From: Bidens hawaiensis
Lineage: Eukaryota > Streptophyta > Magnoliopsida > Asterales > Asteraceae
NCBI GenBank assembly: GCA_021521415.1
Contig: JAIQDT010014638.1
Coordinates: 1 to 64,000, forward strand
DNA: 64,000 bases
Direction: 5' to 3'
Both the position numbers and the translations under genes were made by a program. Under the pieces are notes generated by a model. The model ran no database searches and had not been told where the DNA came from. It saw only the letters and a program-made list of their open reading frames with translations. Of this stretch, positions 36,307-47,130 are shown piece after piece. Position 1 is the first letter of the stretch, and each line of letters starts with the position of its first letter.

Positions 36307-37809
36307 TTACTCGGGATTGATCATCCCATTCAGTTCAATAAGGTTTTGAAATCTGGATTTGTCAAACGCTTTAGTATATAAATCAGCGAAATTATCAAGC
36401 GTATCCACCTTTTCAAGCACAATCAATTTCTTCTCAGCACAATCCCGTATAAAATGATGACGTATGTCAATATGTTTAGTTTTACTATGTTTCACGGGAT
36501 TGTTAGTTACTGAGATAGCAGCTGTATTATCAATGCAAATAGGAGTAAGTAAGAAATTCAGACCATAGTCGCGCAACTGTTGTTGAATCCAAAGAACCTG
36601 AGAGCAGCAGTTGGATGCTGCCATGTATTCTGCTTCACAGGTTGAAATTGCGACTAAAGTCTGCTTCTTGCATTGCCACGACACCAATATGCCACCAAGA
36701 AACTGACATCCTCCAGTTGTTGACTTCCGACTCTGATTGTACCCTCCATAATCAGAATCTGTGTAAGCGACTAGCTCCAAGTCTCCTCCTCTCGGGTACC
36801 ACAACCCCAGCTTCGGCTTGCCCTTGAGATACTGCAGTATCCTCTTTGCACATTTCAAATGAGATTCTTTTGGATTTGCCTGAAAACGTGCATAAAGACA
36901 AACAGCAAACATTATATCAGGCCTAGATGCAGTTAAGTACATTAAAGAACCTATTATTGCCCGATATTGAGTTGGGTCCACATCTGCATCACCGTCTACT
37001 TCAGCACCCAATTTGTGATTGACGCAGATTGGAGTATCATATGGAGAACTGTCCTCCATCTTGAAGCGCTTGAGCACATCATGAACATACTTCGTCTGAT
37101 GAATGAACATCCCGTCCTTCTTTTGATCAACCTGCAATCCTAGAAAGAAAGTTAGTTCACCCATAGCACTTATTTCAAACCTTTTCTTCATGACGGCTTC
37201 AAACTCCTGACACATGGAGACTTTTGACGCAGCAAATATAATGTCATCCACGTAGACTTGTACCAGCAGGAAGTCGCTTCCATCTCTTTTGAAGAACAAC
37301 GTGCTATCAATTTTCCCTCTTTCAAAACCATTCTCGAGCAAGTAATCCGATAAAGTTGAATACCAGGCACGAGGTGCCTGATGTAATCCATATAACGCCT
37401 TGCTCAATTTGTACACGTGATCTGGAAAGTCTGGGTCAGGAAAACCCGGAGGTTGCTCAACATACATAACCTCATCAACTTTCCCATTCAAAAACGCACT
37501 CTTCACATCTAGCTGAAACACCTTCATCTTTTCATAAGCAGCAAACGCTAAAACAATCTTATGGCTTCCAACCTGGCGACAGGAGCGAACACTTCGTTAT
37601 AATCAATCACCTCTTGTTGATTAAAACCTTTAACGACTAGCCTCGCCTTGTTTCTTATAATAATCCCCTTATCATCTCTCTTGCACTTAAACACCCATTT
37701 TGTGCCTATCGCATGCACATTCTTTGGTTTTTCAACCAAAGTCCAAACTTCCATCTTCTCGAATTGAGCCAACTCTTCTTGCATGGCTTCGACCCACGAG
37801 CTGTCCTTT
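36307..37809 (-). pseudogene. Copia A pol, second part: reverse transcriptase and RNase H
   Basis: It continues pol after the Tekay insertion. The 37809-37548 piece holds the RT N-terminus ([47 protein letters not shown]). It then loses frame near 37556-37560, where one base appears to be missing. 37527-36307 resumes with FQLDVKSAFLNG, the catalytic YVDD at 37254-37243, and a full RNase H (YTDSDYGGYNQSRKSTTGG, CEAEYMAASNCCSQVLW, HIDIRHHFIRD). In an intact element this enzyme copies the RNA into cDNA inside particles. The frame ends MINPE before the stop at 36307. Apart from the indel and the insertion it looks intact. Confidence 0.9.
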
Positions 37810-40344
37810 TGTAACGATTCCGGCAAATTCAGGTATACCCTAGCCGGAATATACTATTTACGTGTTATTTAATATTGATTAAATGAGTTATAGCACGTTT
37901 ATACGAATATATATGGTTCACAGTATGAATCATACTCAATTATATAGTGAATCATATTGGAATTACAATTAACCAATGAAGGATTATTGAAACCCGAACA
38001 AATCGGGAATTACATTATAGTTGAAATATATAATGTTTAGTGATATTTACGAGGTATTAATGCTTCGGGATAAGTGAATTATAGCACAGAAAAAGGATTT
38101 CGATTTATTTGTACGTCGGTACGATAAACGAAACCTTTAACATCAAACCAAGCAAGAGACGATCAATCAAGCCGAAAAAGATGCGTAATTATTAATAATA
38201 TGATGTTTTAATGTCATGGGCTAAGTTTTTTAAAGTTTTTAAATCAGTTTTATGTAAATTTCATTTTGACCCGAAAAACGACCATTTTAATTTCGTTTCA
38301 AGCCGAATTACGAGTTTAAACGAGAAACGAACTGAACCAGATTATCCACAACATTATCCGGATTGTGTAATCCAAATGTGTGGACAATATTTGAGATGTG
38401 GGCCCCCCCCCACACCACCACTTAGGCCGGCCACCCCTTTCCCACACATTATACATTTCATTTTTTTTTTACAACAATTCTCTCACAAAAACTCTCTCAA
38501 ACTCTCTCAAATCTCTAACACTTTCAAGCTTTCTTCCAAGATCATCATAGTTTAACCAAGATTTTGAAGGTATAAGCATGTTACATTACATAATATTTGG
38601 TGTTAATTACTTAGTTTTGAGTTGTTTTTGCAAGAACAAAAGGGTTCCAAGTGAAATATGGGTGAAAACCCGAGATGGAACCGGTTCTCGTATGATCAAG
38701 GGATGTATACAAGTTATACAAAGGATCTTGATCCAAGTAATTAGTTAAAAGTGTTTAGAATGAATTTTTACGGTTGAAATCTTGTCAAATGAAGTTTCCA
38801 TGTGAAAGACGGGTGAGAATCCGAGATGAAACCGACTCTTGCATGACCAAGAGATGTATACAAGTTATACAAGGGATCTTGGTCCAAGAAATGAGTAAAA
38901 AGAGTCGAGAACGGATTTTTACGGTCAAAATCGTTGTTTTGATGTTTTAACCGACACTAGGAAAGAAATGGCTTGATTGTGGTATAACTTGCTTGGTGTG
39001 GTGTTGATGTGCTTGTAAGTGTTGTATCTAGCGGCTAGCAAAGGCTAGAAACCGAGATCCTTGCGATCTAAAGCTAGAAAACACAAAATAGTTCGGTTTT
39101 CGTGTGTTTATGAAAAATGACAGATTTACGTGTGCTTAGAGTCGGGTCACGAAATTTCACAGAGATGATCTACACATGAAAATATGAGATCTGTGAATTT
39201 TTGGTAATTTTTGGATAAAAGATGAATATTTGGTGAATTTAATGCTCGGTTTTGGCCAAAAATAGTGAAAAATAGCAAAACATGATGAAAAATTCCGGAA
39301 AATTTAAGATAAGCTTTTTAAAAAATATAAAAGTCACCCACAAAATTTGAGCTCAGTTGGAAAAGTCTACGTAGGCTTTTCGGTGAAACGCGTTCTAGGG
39401 CTTTCTAGCTCGGTTTTGGGTGAAAATGGCTTGAAAAATAAGTTTTAAATTCTGGAAAAATTCCAGAAAGTTATGAGGATGAAAAAGATCATCCCAGAAA
39501 AATTTGGGATTTTTCTAAAGTGTTTTGGTATTTTTGATATATTTAGTATTTTAATAAGATTTAAAAATAGATAAATAAATGTGAATATAGGAAAATAAAT
39601 CTGGGAAAATTTTACAAAATTCCTTACTGTCAAATTAAGTTTTGTGCAAAATTTCAAGACCCGAGACTAATCGGGTAATTATTTGTGCTAAAAAGAACAT
39701 AAAAAAAACAAGTTTTTAAAGCTTAAAACGTGTAAACCGGCAAAGTTCGCATAAGCGAGCTGACTGGTACATGAAAACTCTAAAAATGGACTATTTCATA
39801 AATCTAAGTAAATGAAGTAAAAATAAATCATCCGAAAATAATTCGGATGATTTGGGTAATTTTACCCGATTTTACCGTTTCCGGCACCGAAATACCGGGA
39901 ACGGGCCCCACGGCCAAACGGGGTGTCAAACCGAGCTATAATTTCATCACCTTAACTAAATTGACTGTCAAACTCTAAGCAATGTCACAATCTGAGTCCT
40001 TAGAAGTGTCACGGGGTTAACATTGTCCCCGAATCGAGTACAGTACTGGGTTAACTATGTTCCCAGATGTACCGATTGATACGTATTTAAGTTATGGGAA
40101 TTATATAGTAACGACTAGATATTATATTACAGATCCAGGCACGTAGCTGTTCCTTATATTACTCACCGACTCACAAAAAGGTGAGTTTTCACGAGCCCCT
40201 TTTTAATGAATTGTTTTAATTATATTTTCCCGGGGCGGAAAACATGTCTCATTTAAAGTATTTAAGTACATACCGATCGTATGGAAATACTTGTACAATT
40301 ATATATATATGGTTTGATGCACAGAATATATAAATTGTTTATCA

Positions 40345-40675
40345 GGGGTTTTTATTGTTCTGGGGTAACATAGTTCCCAGGGGTTATTATTGTTCTGGGG
40401 TAACATAGTTCCCAGGGGTTATTATTGTTCTGGGGTAACATAGTTCCCAGGGGTAGTTATTGTTCTGGGGTAACATAGTTCCCAGGGGTTTTTATTGTTC
40501 TGGGGTAACATAGTTCCCAGGGGTTATTATTGTTCTGGGGTAACATAGTTCCCAGGGGTATTTATTGTTCTGGGGTAACATAGTTCCCAGGGGTTATTAT
40601 TGTTCTGGGGTAACATAGTTCCCAGAAAGTTAATGGAAATGTTCTGGGGTAACATAGTTCCCAGCATGATTATAT
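40345..40675 (+). repeat. Tandem hairpin repeat, ~36 bp x 9, in Tekay LTR
   Basis: Nine copies of the core TGTTCTGGGGTAACATAGTT plus CCCAG, eight of them at 36-bp spacing. Each core can fold with CTGGG pairing CCCAG. An inverted, diverged single unit sits at about 40045-40067. The 3' LTR has the same number of units (49670-49985), so the array has not changed since insertion. Confidence 0.9.
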
Positions 40676-40734
40676 TGCTAATAAATGATTATTAAAATGA
40701 TTTGTCAGTGTTTATTTAAATTAGTGAAACTCAC

Positions 40735-40750
40735 CAACTATTCGTAGTTG
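40735..40750 (+). repeat. Conserved LTR hairpin (Tekay version)
   Basis: CAACTA-TTCG-TAGTTG, a 6-bp stem capped by a TTCG tetraloop, directly after AAACTCAC. The copy in the 3' LTR is 50056-50071. Confidence 0.8.
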
Positions 40751-41042
40751 ACCCGTTTTCTTTACATGTTTTCTAGGTATGCCCAAGTTGGATTGATTGA
40801 TGTGTGCTTAACTATCTGTGCTACCTGTTGGAAGCTTGCTGCTCTATGTTTTGTAATGAATTTATTAATGTCTTATCGGTAAAATATGTGTGTAACACCT
40901 AGACAGTAATGAAACTCGCAACAATGTAATATGTTATAAATTAATGTAGTGGTATTTTCTTTATAAGCAATGCTGTTGATATCAGATGTGTCTGTTGCAT
41001 CCCGTGTACGTTTCCGCTGCGGTTACGGGGTGTTACAGAACT

Positions 41043-41055
41043 TGGTATCAGAGCC
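41043..41055 (+). promoter_or_regulatory. Tekay primer binding site (tRNA-Met)
   Basis: TGGTATCAGAGCC five bases after the LTR end, complementary to the 3' end of initiator tRNA-Met. Confidence 0.9.
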
Positions 41056-41403
41056 ATTGGTTATAAAGAATTAGGATGTCTGAAAAAGATACCTAAAACA
41101 TAACCAGTAGCTCAAGTATTATAGGATCTGAATATCAACTAATAATATATTGTGACGAGATCGGGATGAACTTGGATGGACAAGTGGGTTATTATGGTCC
41201 GGAACATAATAACAGACTTGTCTGCACGAGGGAATTCAGGGGAAGTCACAGGGGACTTAAATAGGTAAAATTGGCAACATATGTGTAAATGTATAATAAT
41301 ATTATTATGTGGCAAAATTGTATAAGTAAGTGCATGATTAATTTAATTATGAATTACACTATGAAAAGGGACTATATGTTTGTTAACTTGTGTGCAGGTA
41401 AAA

Positions 41404-42029
41404 ATGGCAAGAACACCTAGTGTGTCGACGGAAGAGGACCCGGAAGAGGTCAGTTCCGGGGCCTCTGGAAGCCCAAGTGTAGCACCCAGCTCCGAGCCTT
41501 CGGAGGCTAGTCATAGTACTTCTAGACAGACCACCCCAGCTAGGAGTGCTAGTGTACCCTCCCCTGCTAGGGTTACCAGGTCTCCTACCCCGCCCGCACA
41601 ACAGACCGCCCGATTCCCCCCAGACACGGTCCCCGCCTCACGGCGCGGATCAGTGCCCCGTATGTTCCGCCCACTGTTACCCCACCCAGATCCACATACC
41701 ACCGGGGCGAGTCTTCCCGCCCCCAACCCGAGCCTGCAACCCTACCTGTGTGGGGTCTTCCAAGGCAGGAGCGGGACTTGGCGGCTTGGCTACGTGTTCT
41801 TACCGAGCAGGTGAACGAGCACTCTGCCGCCCTGGTCGTGGGGGTACAGAGGCGGGCGTACCTCGGGGACAGCATACTGGACCACCAGTATGCTATTAAC
41901 CAGTTAAAAAGGGAGTGCTCATACTCCCACTGGTTGATCGACCAGATGGAAACCCGAATGCGGGTTATGATGGCGGTGTTGGTGGTGCTGGTGGCGGTGT
42001 TGGTGGGGTTGGTTTACCACCATGTGTAG
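41404..42029 (+). pseudogene. Tekay ORF0: extra 5' reading frame with C-terminal membrane segment, frameshifted
   Basis: Starting at ATG 41404 (MARTPSVSTEEDPEEVSSG), the first frame encodes a Ser/Pro-rich acidic-to-basic low-complexity region to about 41640. Conserved-looking coding sequence then continues in a different frame, ending at 42029, with an amphipathic helix (RQERDLAAWLRVLTEQVNEH, ILDHQYAINQLKREC) and a hydrophobic tail of about 18 residues (MMAVLVVLVAVLVGLVY) next to HHV. The switch lies somewhere in the C-rich stretch at about 41600-41640, so one indel probably separates two halves of one gene. A start inside 41748 is a GTG and unlikely. A tail-anchored protein upstream of gag is not a standard chromovirus gene. 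I do not know its function. A TGTGTGCAG acceptor-like site lies 7 bp before the ATG. Confidence 0.5.
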
Positions 42030-42396
42030 ATGTGTTGGATGGTAGAATCTTGAACCGCTTTTTGATACTCCGTGTAAGTAGTTAGTGGTGATACTAACAC
42101 GGAGTGAATCTTGTTTAATTATAGTACAACCACTGGCCCATAGGGGGTCTCTTGTAGGGCATATCATTATCGATACTTTTGGGTATCATTCAAGCACTGA
42201 CCCATTGCGGGTTATGTCGAGGATGATACCAACATAGGCCCTTTGTATTAAAACTTAGTTATGTAATGATGACTGGGAAGTATGTAAATGGATGTTTGTG
42301 TAATATGTACTAATGTTTATTAATGTATGGAATGTGTTTTGTGTTTCATAATTTGGAATGGTATTAATTATATGTGTTTCCTTGATGTTGTGTAGA
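42030..42396 (+). other. Tekay leader between ORF0 and gag, with strong hairpin
   Basis: Non-coding. ACTCCGT (42067-42073) pairs with ACGGAGT (42099-42105), and inside it GTTAGT (42081-42086) pairs with ACTAAC (42093-42098). The place, just before gag, is where a packaging or dimerisation signal would be expected. A TTGTGTAG acceptor-like site ends two bases before the gag ATG. Confidence 0.6.
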
Positions 42397-45162
42397 ATGG
42401 CACCGAAACGATCAACGAAAATATCGGAAGTAGATGTGAGCCGTTTGATTGCTCAACAGTTGGAGGCGGCGATACCAGATATAGTATCGCGCATCGCCGC
42501 CAGTATTAATAACTCGACCAATCCAACCCCTCCGAGCAATCAAACGCCCATAAATAATGACGGGGAACAAAACGCTAATCCTCCAAGGAATGACAACACT
42601 ATGCCGAGTAATGACGCACCGCCTACGGTGGTCGCTACCGACAGTAATGGCCCTATCCCTACTGTAGAGACCAACCGCACTGGACCATCCAGGGGTTGTT
42701 CAATCAAGGATTTTATGTTATGCAAGCCTTTAGAATTTAACGGGTCGGAAGGACCGAATGGGTTAGTGAAATGGTTAGAGAAAATAGAATCAGTGGTAAA
42801 TATCAGCAACTGTCCCGAGGATTGTGTCGTTAAGTACGCCACCTGTACGTTCACAGACCATGCCTTGACATGGTGGAACACCATAGTACAGACTCGAGGT
42901 CAGGCGGCGACAAACCGCATGACCTGGACAGAGCTTAAGGATCTTGTTTTGAAACATTTCTGCCCAAAGAATGAATTGCAGAAACTGGAACATGAGTTGT
43001 GGAACCTAGAGATGCATGGGGCGGACCACTTGGGATATACCAACCGGTTTAATGAACTGTCTCGATTAGTGCCGTGGTTGGTCACCCCAGAGTCAAAGAG
43101 GGTGGAACGTTATATTTGGGGACTTACTCCAGTAGTGAGGAGTATAGTTAACGCGGGAGGGCACCAGACGTATGAGGGTGCAGTGACACAGGCTGGTATT
43201 GTCACGTATGATTTCTTAAGGAGCGGATCGATAAAGGCGACGGGAGAGTCGGCCGGGGGAAAGCTTGGTACGTATGACAATAGGATCCGAGAGAAACAGC
43301 AAGGTAAACGAGCTAGGCCCGCTGCCCAGAGCTATGCCATGACTAGTTCGGGCGGAAGGCAAGAACCGCAGAGGGGAACGTTTCCTAAATGTGGGAAATG
43401 TGGTTACCACCATAGTGGCGTGTGCAAGGAGGTGGTGTGCCACCGGTGTGGCAGGGTTGGACACTACGCACCAAATTGTAAGACAAATCTGAACAACCTG
43501 AACCGTCAACCGCAACCTATTCGGGCGCAACCATTTAGAACTCAACCAGCCCGACAGCAGAACCCGCAAGGAAACCAGATGGTGACCACTAGCCGTGCTT
43601 GCTACGAATGCGGCAGCACGGATCACTTCAAAAGGAACTGCCCGAAACTGAATCAGGGAGGAAACGGGAGACAACTCGCGGGTCAGCCATCAACGTCCAA
43701 TCCGGCGCGAGGCCGGGCATTTGTGATGGGAGCGAACGAGGCGCGCCAGGACCCCAGCGTAGTGACAGGTACCTTCCTCGTCTCTGATCATTACGCTTCT
43801 GTATTATTTGATACAGGCGCCGATAGAAGTTTTGTCTCCGTTAGGTTCCTTTCGATAGCAAACCTTCCTATTGGTGAAACCATAGAACCCTACACCGTAG
43901 AGGTCGCTAACGGTAAAACCATGATAGTTAATCGGATTGTTCGGAATTGCCCTTTTATTCTGAGCGAACAATCCTTCCTGATTGACTTGTTACCGGTAGA
44001 ATTGGGTAGTTTTGACGTGATAGTGGGAATGGATTGGTTGGCTCGTAATAGGGTAGAAATAAACTGTGAAAAGAAAACCGTCAAGATCCGGGTGTCGGAT
44101 GACGAGGAGGTATTAGTGCAGGGAGAAAAATCCGGCACCATGATACCATTTATATCCCACCTCAAGGTGTTGAAATATATACGTCAGGGATGTGTGGCGT
44201 ATCTAGCGAGCCTGACGGCCGCTGATTCTGAGGAAAAACGGGTGGACGATATTCCCGTGGTACGCGAATTTCCACAAGTTTTTCCAGAGGAACTTCCTGG
44301 ATTACCGCCAACCCGACAGGTCGAATTCAGAATCGATCTGTTACCTCAAGCCGGCCCTGTTGCTAAGGCCCCTTACAGACTTGCACCGTCCGAGATGCAA
44401 GAACTATCCAACCAGTTGCAGGAATTGTTGGATAAGGGATTTATACGTCCCAGTTATTCCCCGTGGGGTGCACCTGTACTATTTGTGAAAAAGAAGGACG
44501 GAAGCCTTCGAATGTGCATTGACTACAGGGAATTGAACAAATTAACCATCAAAAATAGATATCCTCTTCCCCGAATCGATGATTTGTTCGACCAACTACA
44601 AGGTGCGAGCTATTTCTCAAAAATTGATCTTAGATCGGGATACCACCAAGTTAGAATTCAAGAGGAGGATATCCCAAAAACCGTGTTTCGGACTCGCTAC
44701 GGCCACTACGAATTTTTAGTTATGCCTTTTGGGCTAACAAATGCGCCAGCGGTGTTCATGGATCTCATGAACCGAGTCTGTAAACCCTATCTCGACAAGT
44801 TCGTCATTGTATTTATTGACGATATTTTGATATACTCGAAGAGTAAAGAGGAGCACGAGCAACACTTAAAGTTAGTTTTAGAGCTCCTGGATCAGGAGAA
44901 GTTATATGCAAAATTCTCCAAGTGTAACTTCTGGTTACAAGAGGTGCAATTTCTCGGTCATGTTATAAACCACCAAGGAATACACGTTGATCCGAGTAAG
45001 GTTGAAGCTATTAAGAATTGGCAAGCGCCTAAATCTCCGAAGGAAATCCGCCAATTCTTAGGCTTAGCTGGATACTATCGTCGATTTATAGAGGACTTTT
45101 CCAGCATCGCCCAACCTTTAACCCTCCTGACTCAAAAGGATCGGAAATATGAATGGGGGTGA
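42397..45162 (+). pseudogene. Tekay gag - protease - reverse transcriptase
   Basis: I take the start at ATG 42397 (MAPKRSTK); the frame opens earlier at 42358 without gag-like residues. Gag core is about 111-250 ([29 protein letters not shown]). CCHC knuckles are [14 protein letters not shown] (about 348) and [14 protein letters not shown] (about 402). The retropepsin site is [10 protein letters not shown] (about 470). RT has [20 protein letters not shown] and the catalytic FIDDIL (about 806). The frame runs into a stop at 45162 after an extra G in a five-G run (45155-45159); the protein continues in the 45149 frame. Gag forms particles, protease cuts the polyprotein, RT makes cDNA in the cytoplasm. 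Confidence 0.95.
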
Positions 45163-47094
45163 AGAGCAGGAAACGGCGTTTCAAACGCTAAAACAAAGAT
45201 TGTGCCAAGCGCCAATCTTAAGTCTTCCCGACGGAGACGATGGATTTGTTGTATATTGTGACGCATCCCGTAAAGGGTTAGGATGCGTGTTAATGCAAAA
45301 TAAAAAGGTCATAGCCTATGCGTCTCGACAGTTAAAAGTTCATGAGAAAAACTACACTACTCATGACTTGGAACTGAGAGCAGTCATCTTTGCACTTAAA
45401 ATCTGGAGACACTATCTCTACGGTACAAAGTGCACCATATTCACTGATCATAAAAGTTTGCAACACATATTCGATCAGAAAGAACTGAATATGAGGCAAC
45501 GAAGATGGGTCGAGTTGCTGAGTGACTATGACTGTGACATACGATATCACCCTGGCAAGGCTAACGTTGTAGCCGATGCCTTGAGTAGAAAGGATCGAGT
45601 CAAGCCACTACGTGTGCGAGCGTTGGGGATGATAGTCCAGTCGAACCTTTCAGATTTGATTCGAGTCGCTCAACGCGAGGCGTTGAAAGAGGGCCAATTG
45701 GATAAAGAAGGACTTTACGGGAATGAGAAGAATTTCGAACAGCGTGTGGACGAAATTCTTTATTTCAAAAATCGGATTTGGATCCCGACCCTCCATGACC
45801 TTCGTGATTTGATCATGGATGAAGCACATAAATCGAAATATTCCATACATCCGGGATCAGATAAAATGTACAAGGATGTGAAAGAATTTTACTGGTGGCC
45901 AGGTATGAAAAAGGATGTAGCCACATACGTCGGCAAGTGTACGACGTGTGCGAGGGTTAAGGCGGAGCACCAGAAACCTTCGGGAATGTTGCAACAGCCA
46001 GAAATTCCCGAATGGAAGTGGGAGCAGATCACAATGGATTTTGTGACACACCTCCCCAAGACACCCCGAGGTCATGATGCGATTTGGGTAATCGTGGATC
46101 GATTAACCAAATCGGCACATTTTATTCCAATTAGGAATACTTTTAACACTGAGAGACTTGCGCAAATTTATATAAATGAAATAGTGTCTCGTCATGGCAT
46201 CCCCATCTCGATCATCTCCGATAGGGATAGCCATTTCACCTCCAAACTTTGGCAAGCTGTCCAAGAAGCGTTGGGAACACGTATTGACCTAAGCACAGCT
46301 TACCACCCTCAGACCGATGGTCAGTCTGAGAGGACCATTCAAACTTTGGAGGATTTGCTTCGTGCTTGCGTACTGGACTTTAAGGGAAATTGGGATCAAC
46401 ATCTCCCACTCGTTGAATTTTCCTATAATAACAGTTATCACAGCAGTATAAAGGCAGCACCTTATGAAGCATTGTATGGGCGGAAGTGCCGATCACCACT
46501 TTGCTGGTCTGAAGTGGGTGACCCGCAGATCATTAGATCGGATCTGGTCCAGGAGACGACCAGCAAGATTCTTGAAATTAAGAACAACCTAAAAGCCGCG
46601 CGGGATCGGCAGAAGAGTTATGCTGATACCCGTCGAAAACCGTTGTCATTTGAGAAGGGTGAAAAGGTATATTTGAAAGTATCACCCTGGAAAGGAGTGG
46701 TCAGGTTTGGAAAGGCGGGGAAGTTGGCCCTAGATATATTGGACCATTCATTATTACTGCAAAGATCGGTCCGGTAGCTTACCGACTAGAACTGCCTGAG
46801 GAACTAAGTGCAGTTCATAACGTGTTTCATGTGTCGAATTTGAAAAGATGTCTGACGGATGAGACATCGGTGTTACGCTTAGAGGGTGTTCTAATAAGTG
46901 ATAGGCTCAACTTCGTAGAGGAGCCCATCGAAATAGTGGACGGTAAGATCAAGCAACTTAGACACAATAAGATCTCGTTGGTCAAAGTTAGATGGAATTC
47001 GCAACGAGGCCCAGAATTTACTTGGGAACGAAAGGATGAATTTCGGAAGAAATACCCCCAACTATTTCCTCAAAAGGAAGTAGTTGACGCATAA
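45149..47094 (+). pseudogene. Tekay RNase H - integrase - chromodomain
   Basis: This continues the polyprotein. RNase H (YCDASRKGLGCVLMQ, DHKSLQHIF, NVVADALSRK). Integrase zinc domain HHCC (IHPGSDKMYKD ... CTTCARVKAEH). Catalytic core with D in TMDFVTHLP, D in ISDRDSHFTS and E in DGQSERTIQTLEDLL. C-terminal part then loses frame at about 46728-46730, where one C appears to be missing. The third frame, to 47094, holds VFHVSNLKRCL and a chromodomain-like end (EEPIEIVDGKIKQLRHNKIS, VKVRWNSQRGPEFTWERKDE). In chromoviruses this domain steers insertion to heterochromatin. Two 1-base indels aside, every key residue I looked for is present. Confidence 0.95.
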
Positions 47095-47110
47095 AATTTC
47101 GAGGACGAAA

Positions 47111-47130
47111 TTTTTATAACGGGGGGAGAA
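47111..47130 (+). promoter_or_regulatory. Tekay polypurine tract
   Basis: ACGGGGGGAGAA abuts the 3' LTR start at 47131. It primes second-strand synthesis. Confidence 0.9.

Larger units (their letters stand above)
37810..41037 (+). mobile_element. Tekay 5' LTR
   Basis: TGTAACGATTCC ... GGGTGTTACA, 3228 bp. A CT-rich leader (CTCTCACAAAAACTCTCTC) around 38480-38540 is followed by a donor-like GAAG/GTATAAG at 38570. A GGTGAGT lies at 40180, a nine-unit tandem array at 40345-40675, the hairpin CAACTA-TTCG-TAGTTG at 40735-40750, and an acceptor-like TTTTCTAG ending at 40776. The small frames inside (38211-38555, 39445-39657) recur in the other LTR only because the LTR is duplicated. Confidence 0.95.

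Noticed and set aside
40345..40675. Regular 36-bp direct repeats resembling a CRISPR array
   Set aside because: The repeats are contiguous with near-identical 'spacers', lie inside a plant LTR and are duplicated in the second LTR. They are a minisatellite of hairpin units.
41383..41875. Antisense frames of 70-96 codons over Tekay ORF0
   Set aside because: GC-rich stretch with few stops in any frame; no domain, and opposite to the element's transcription.
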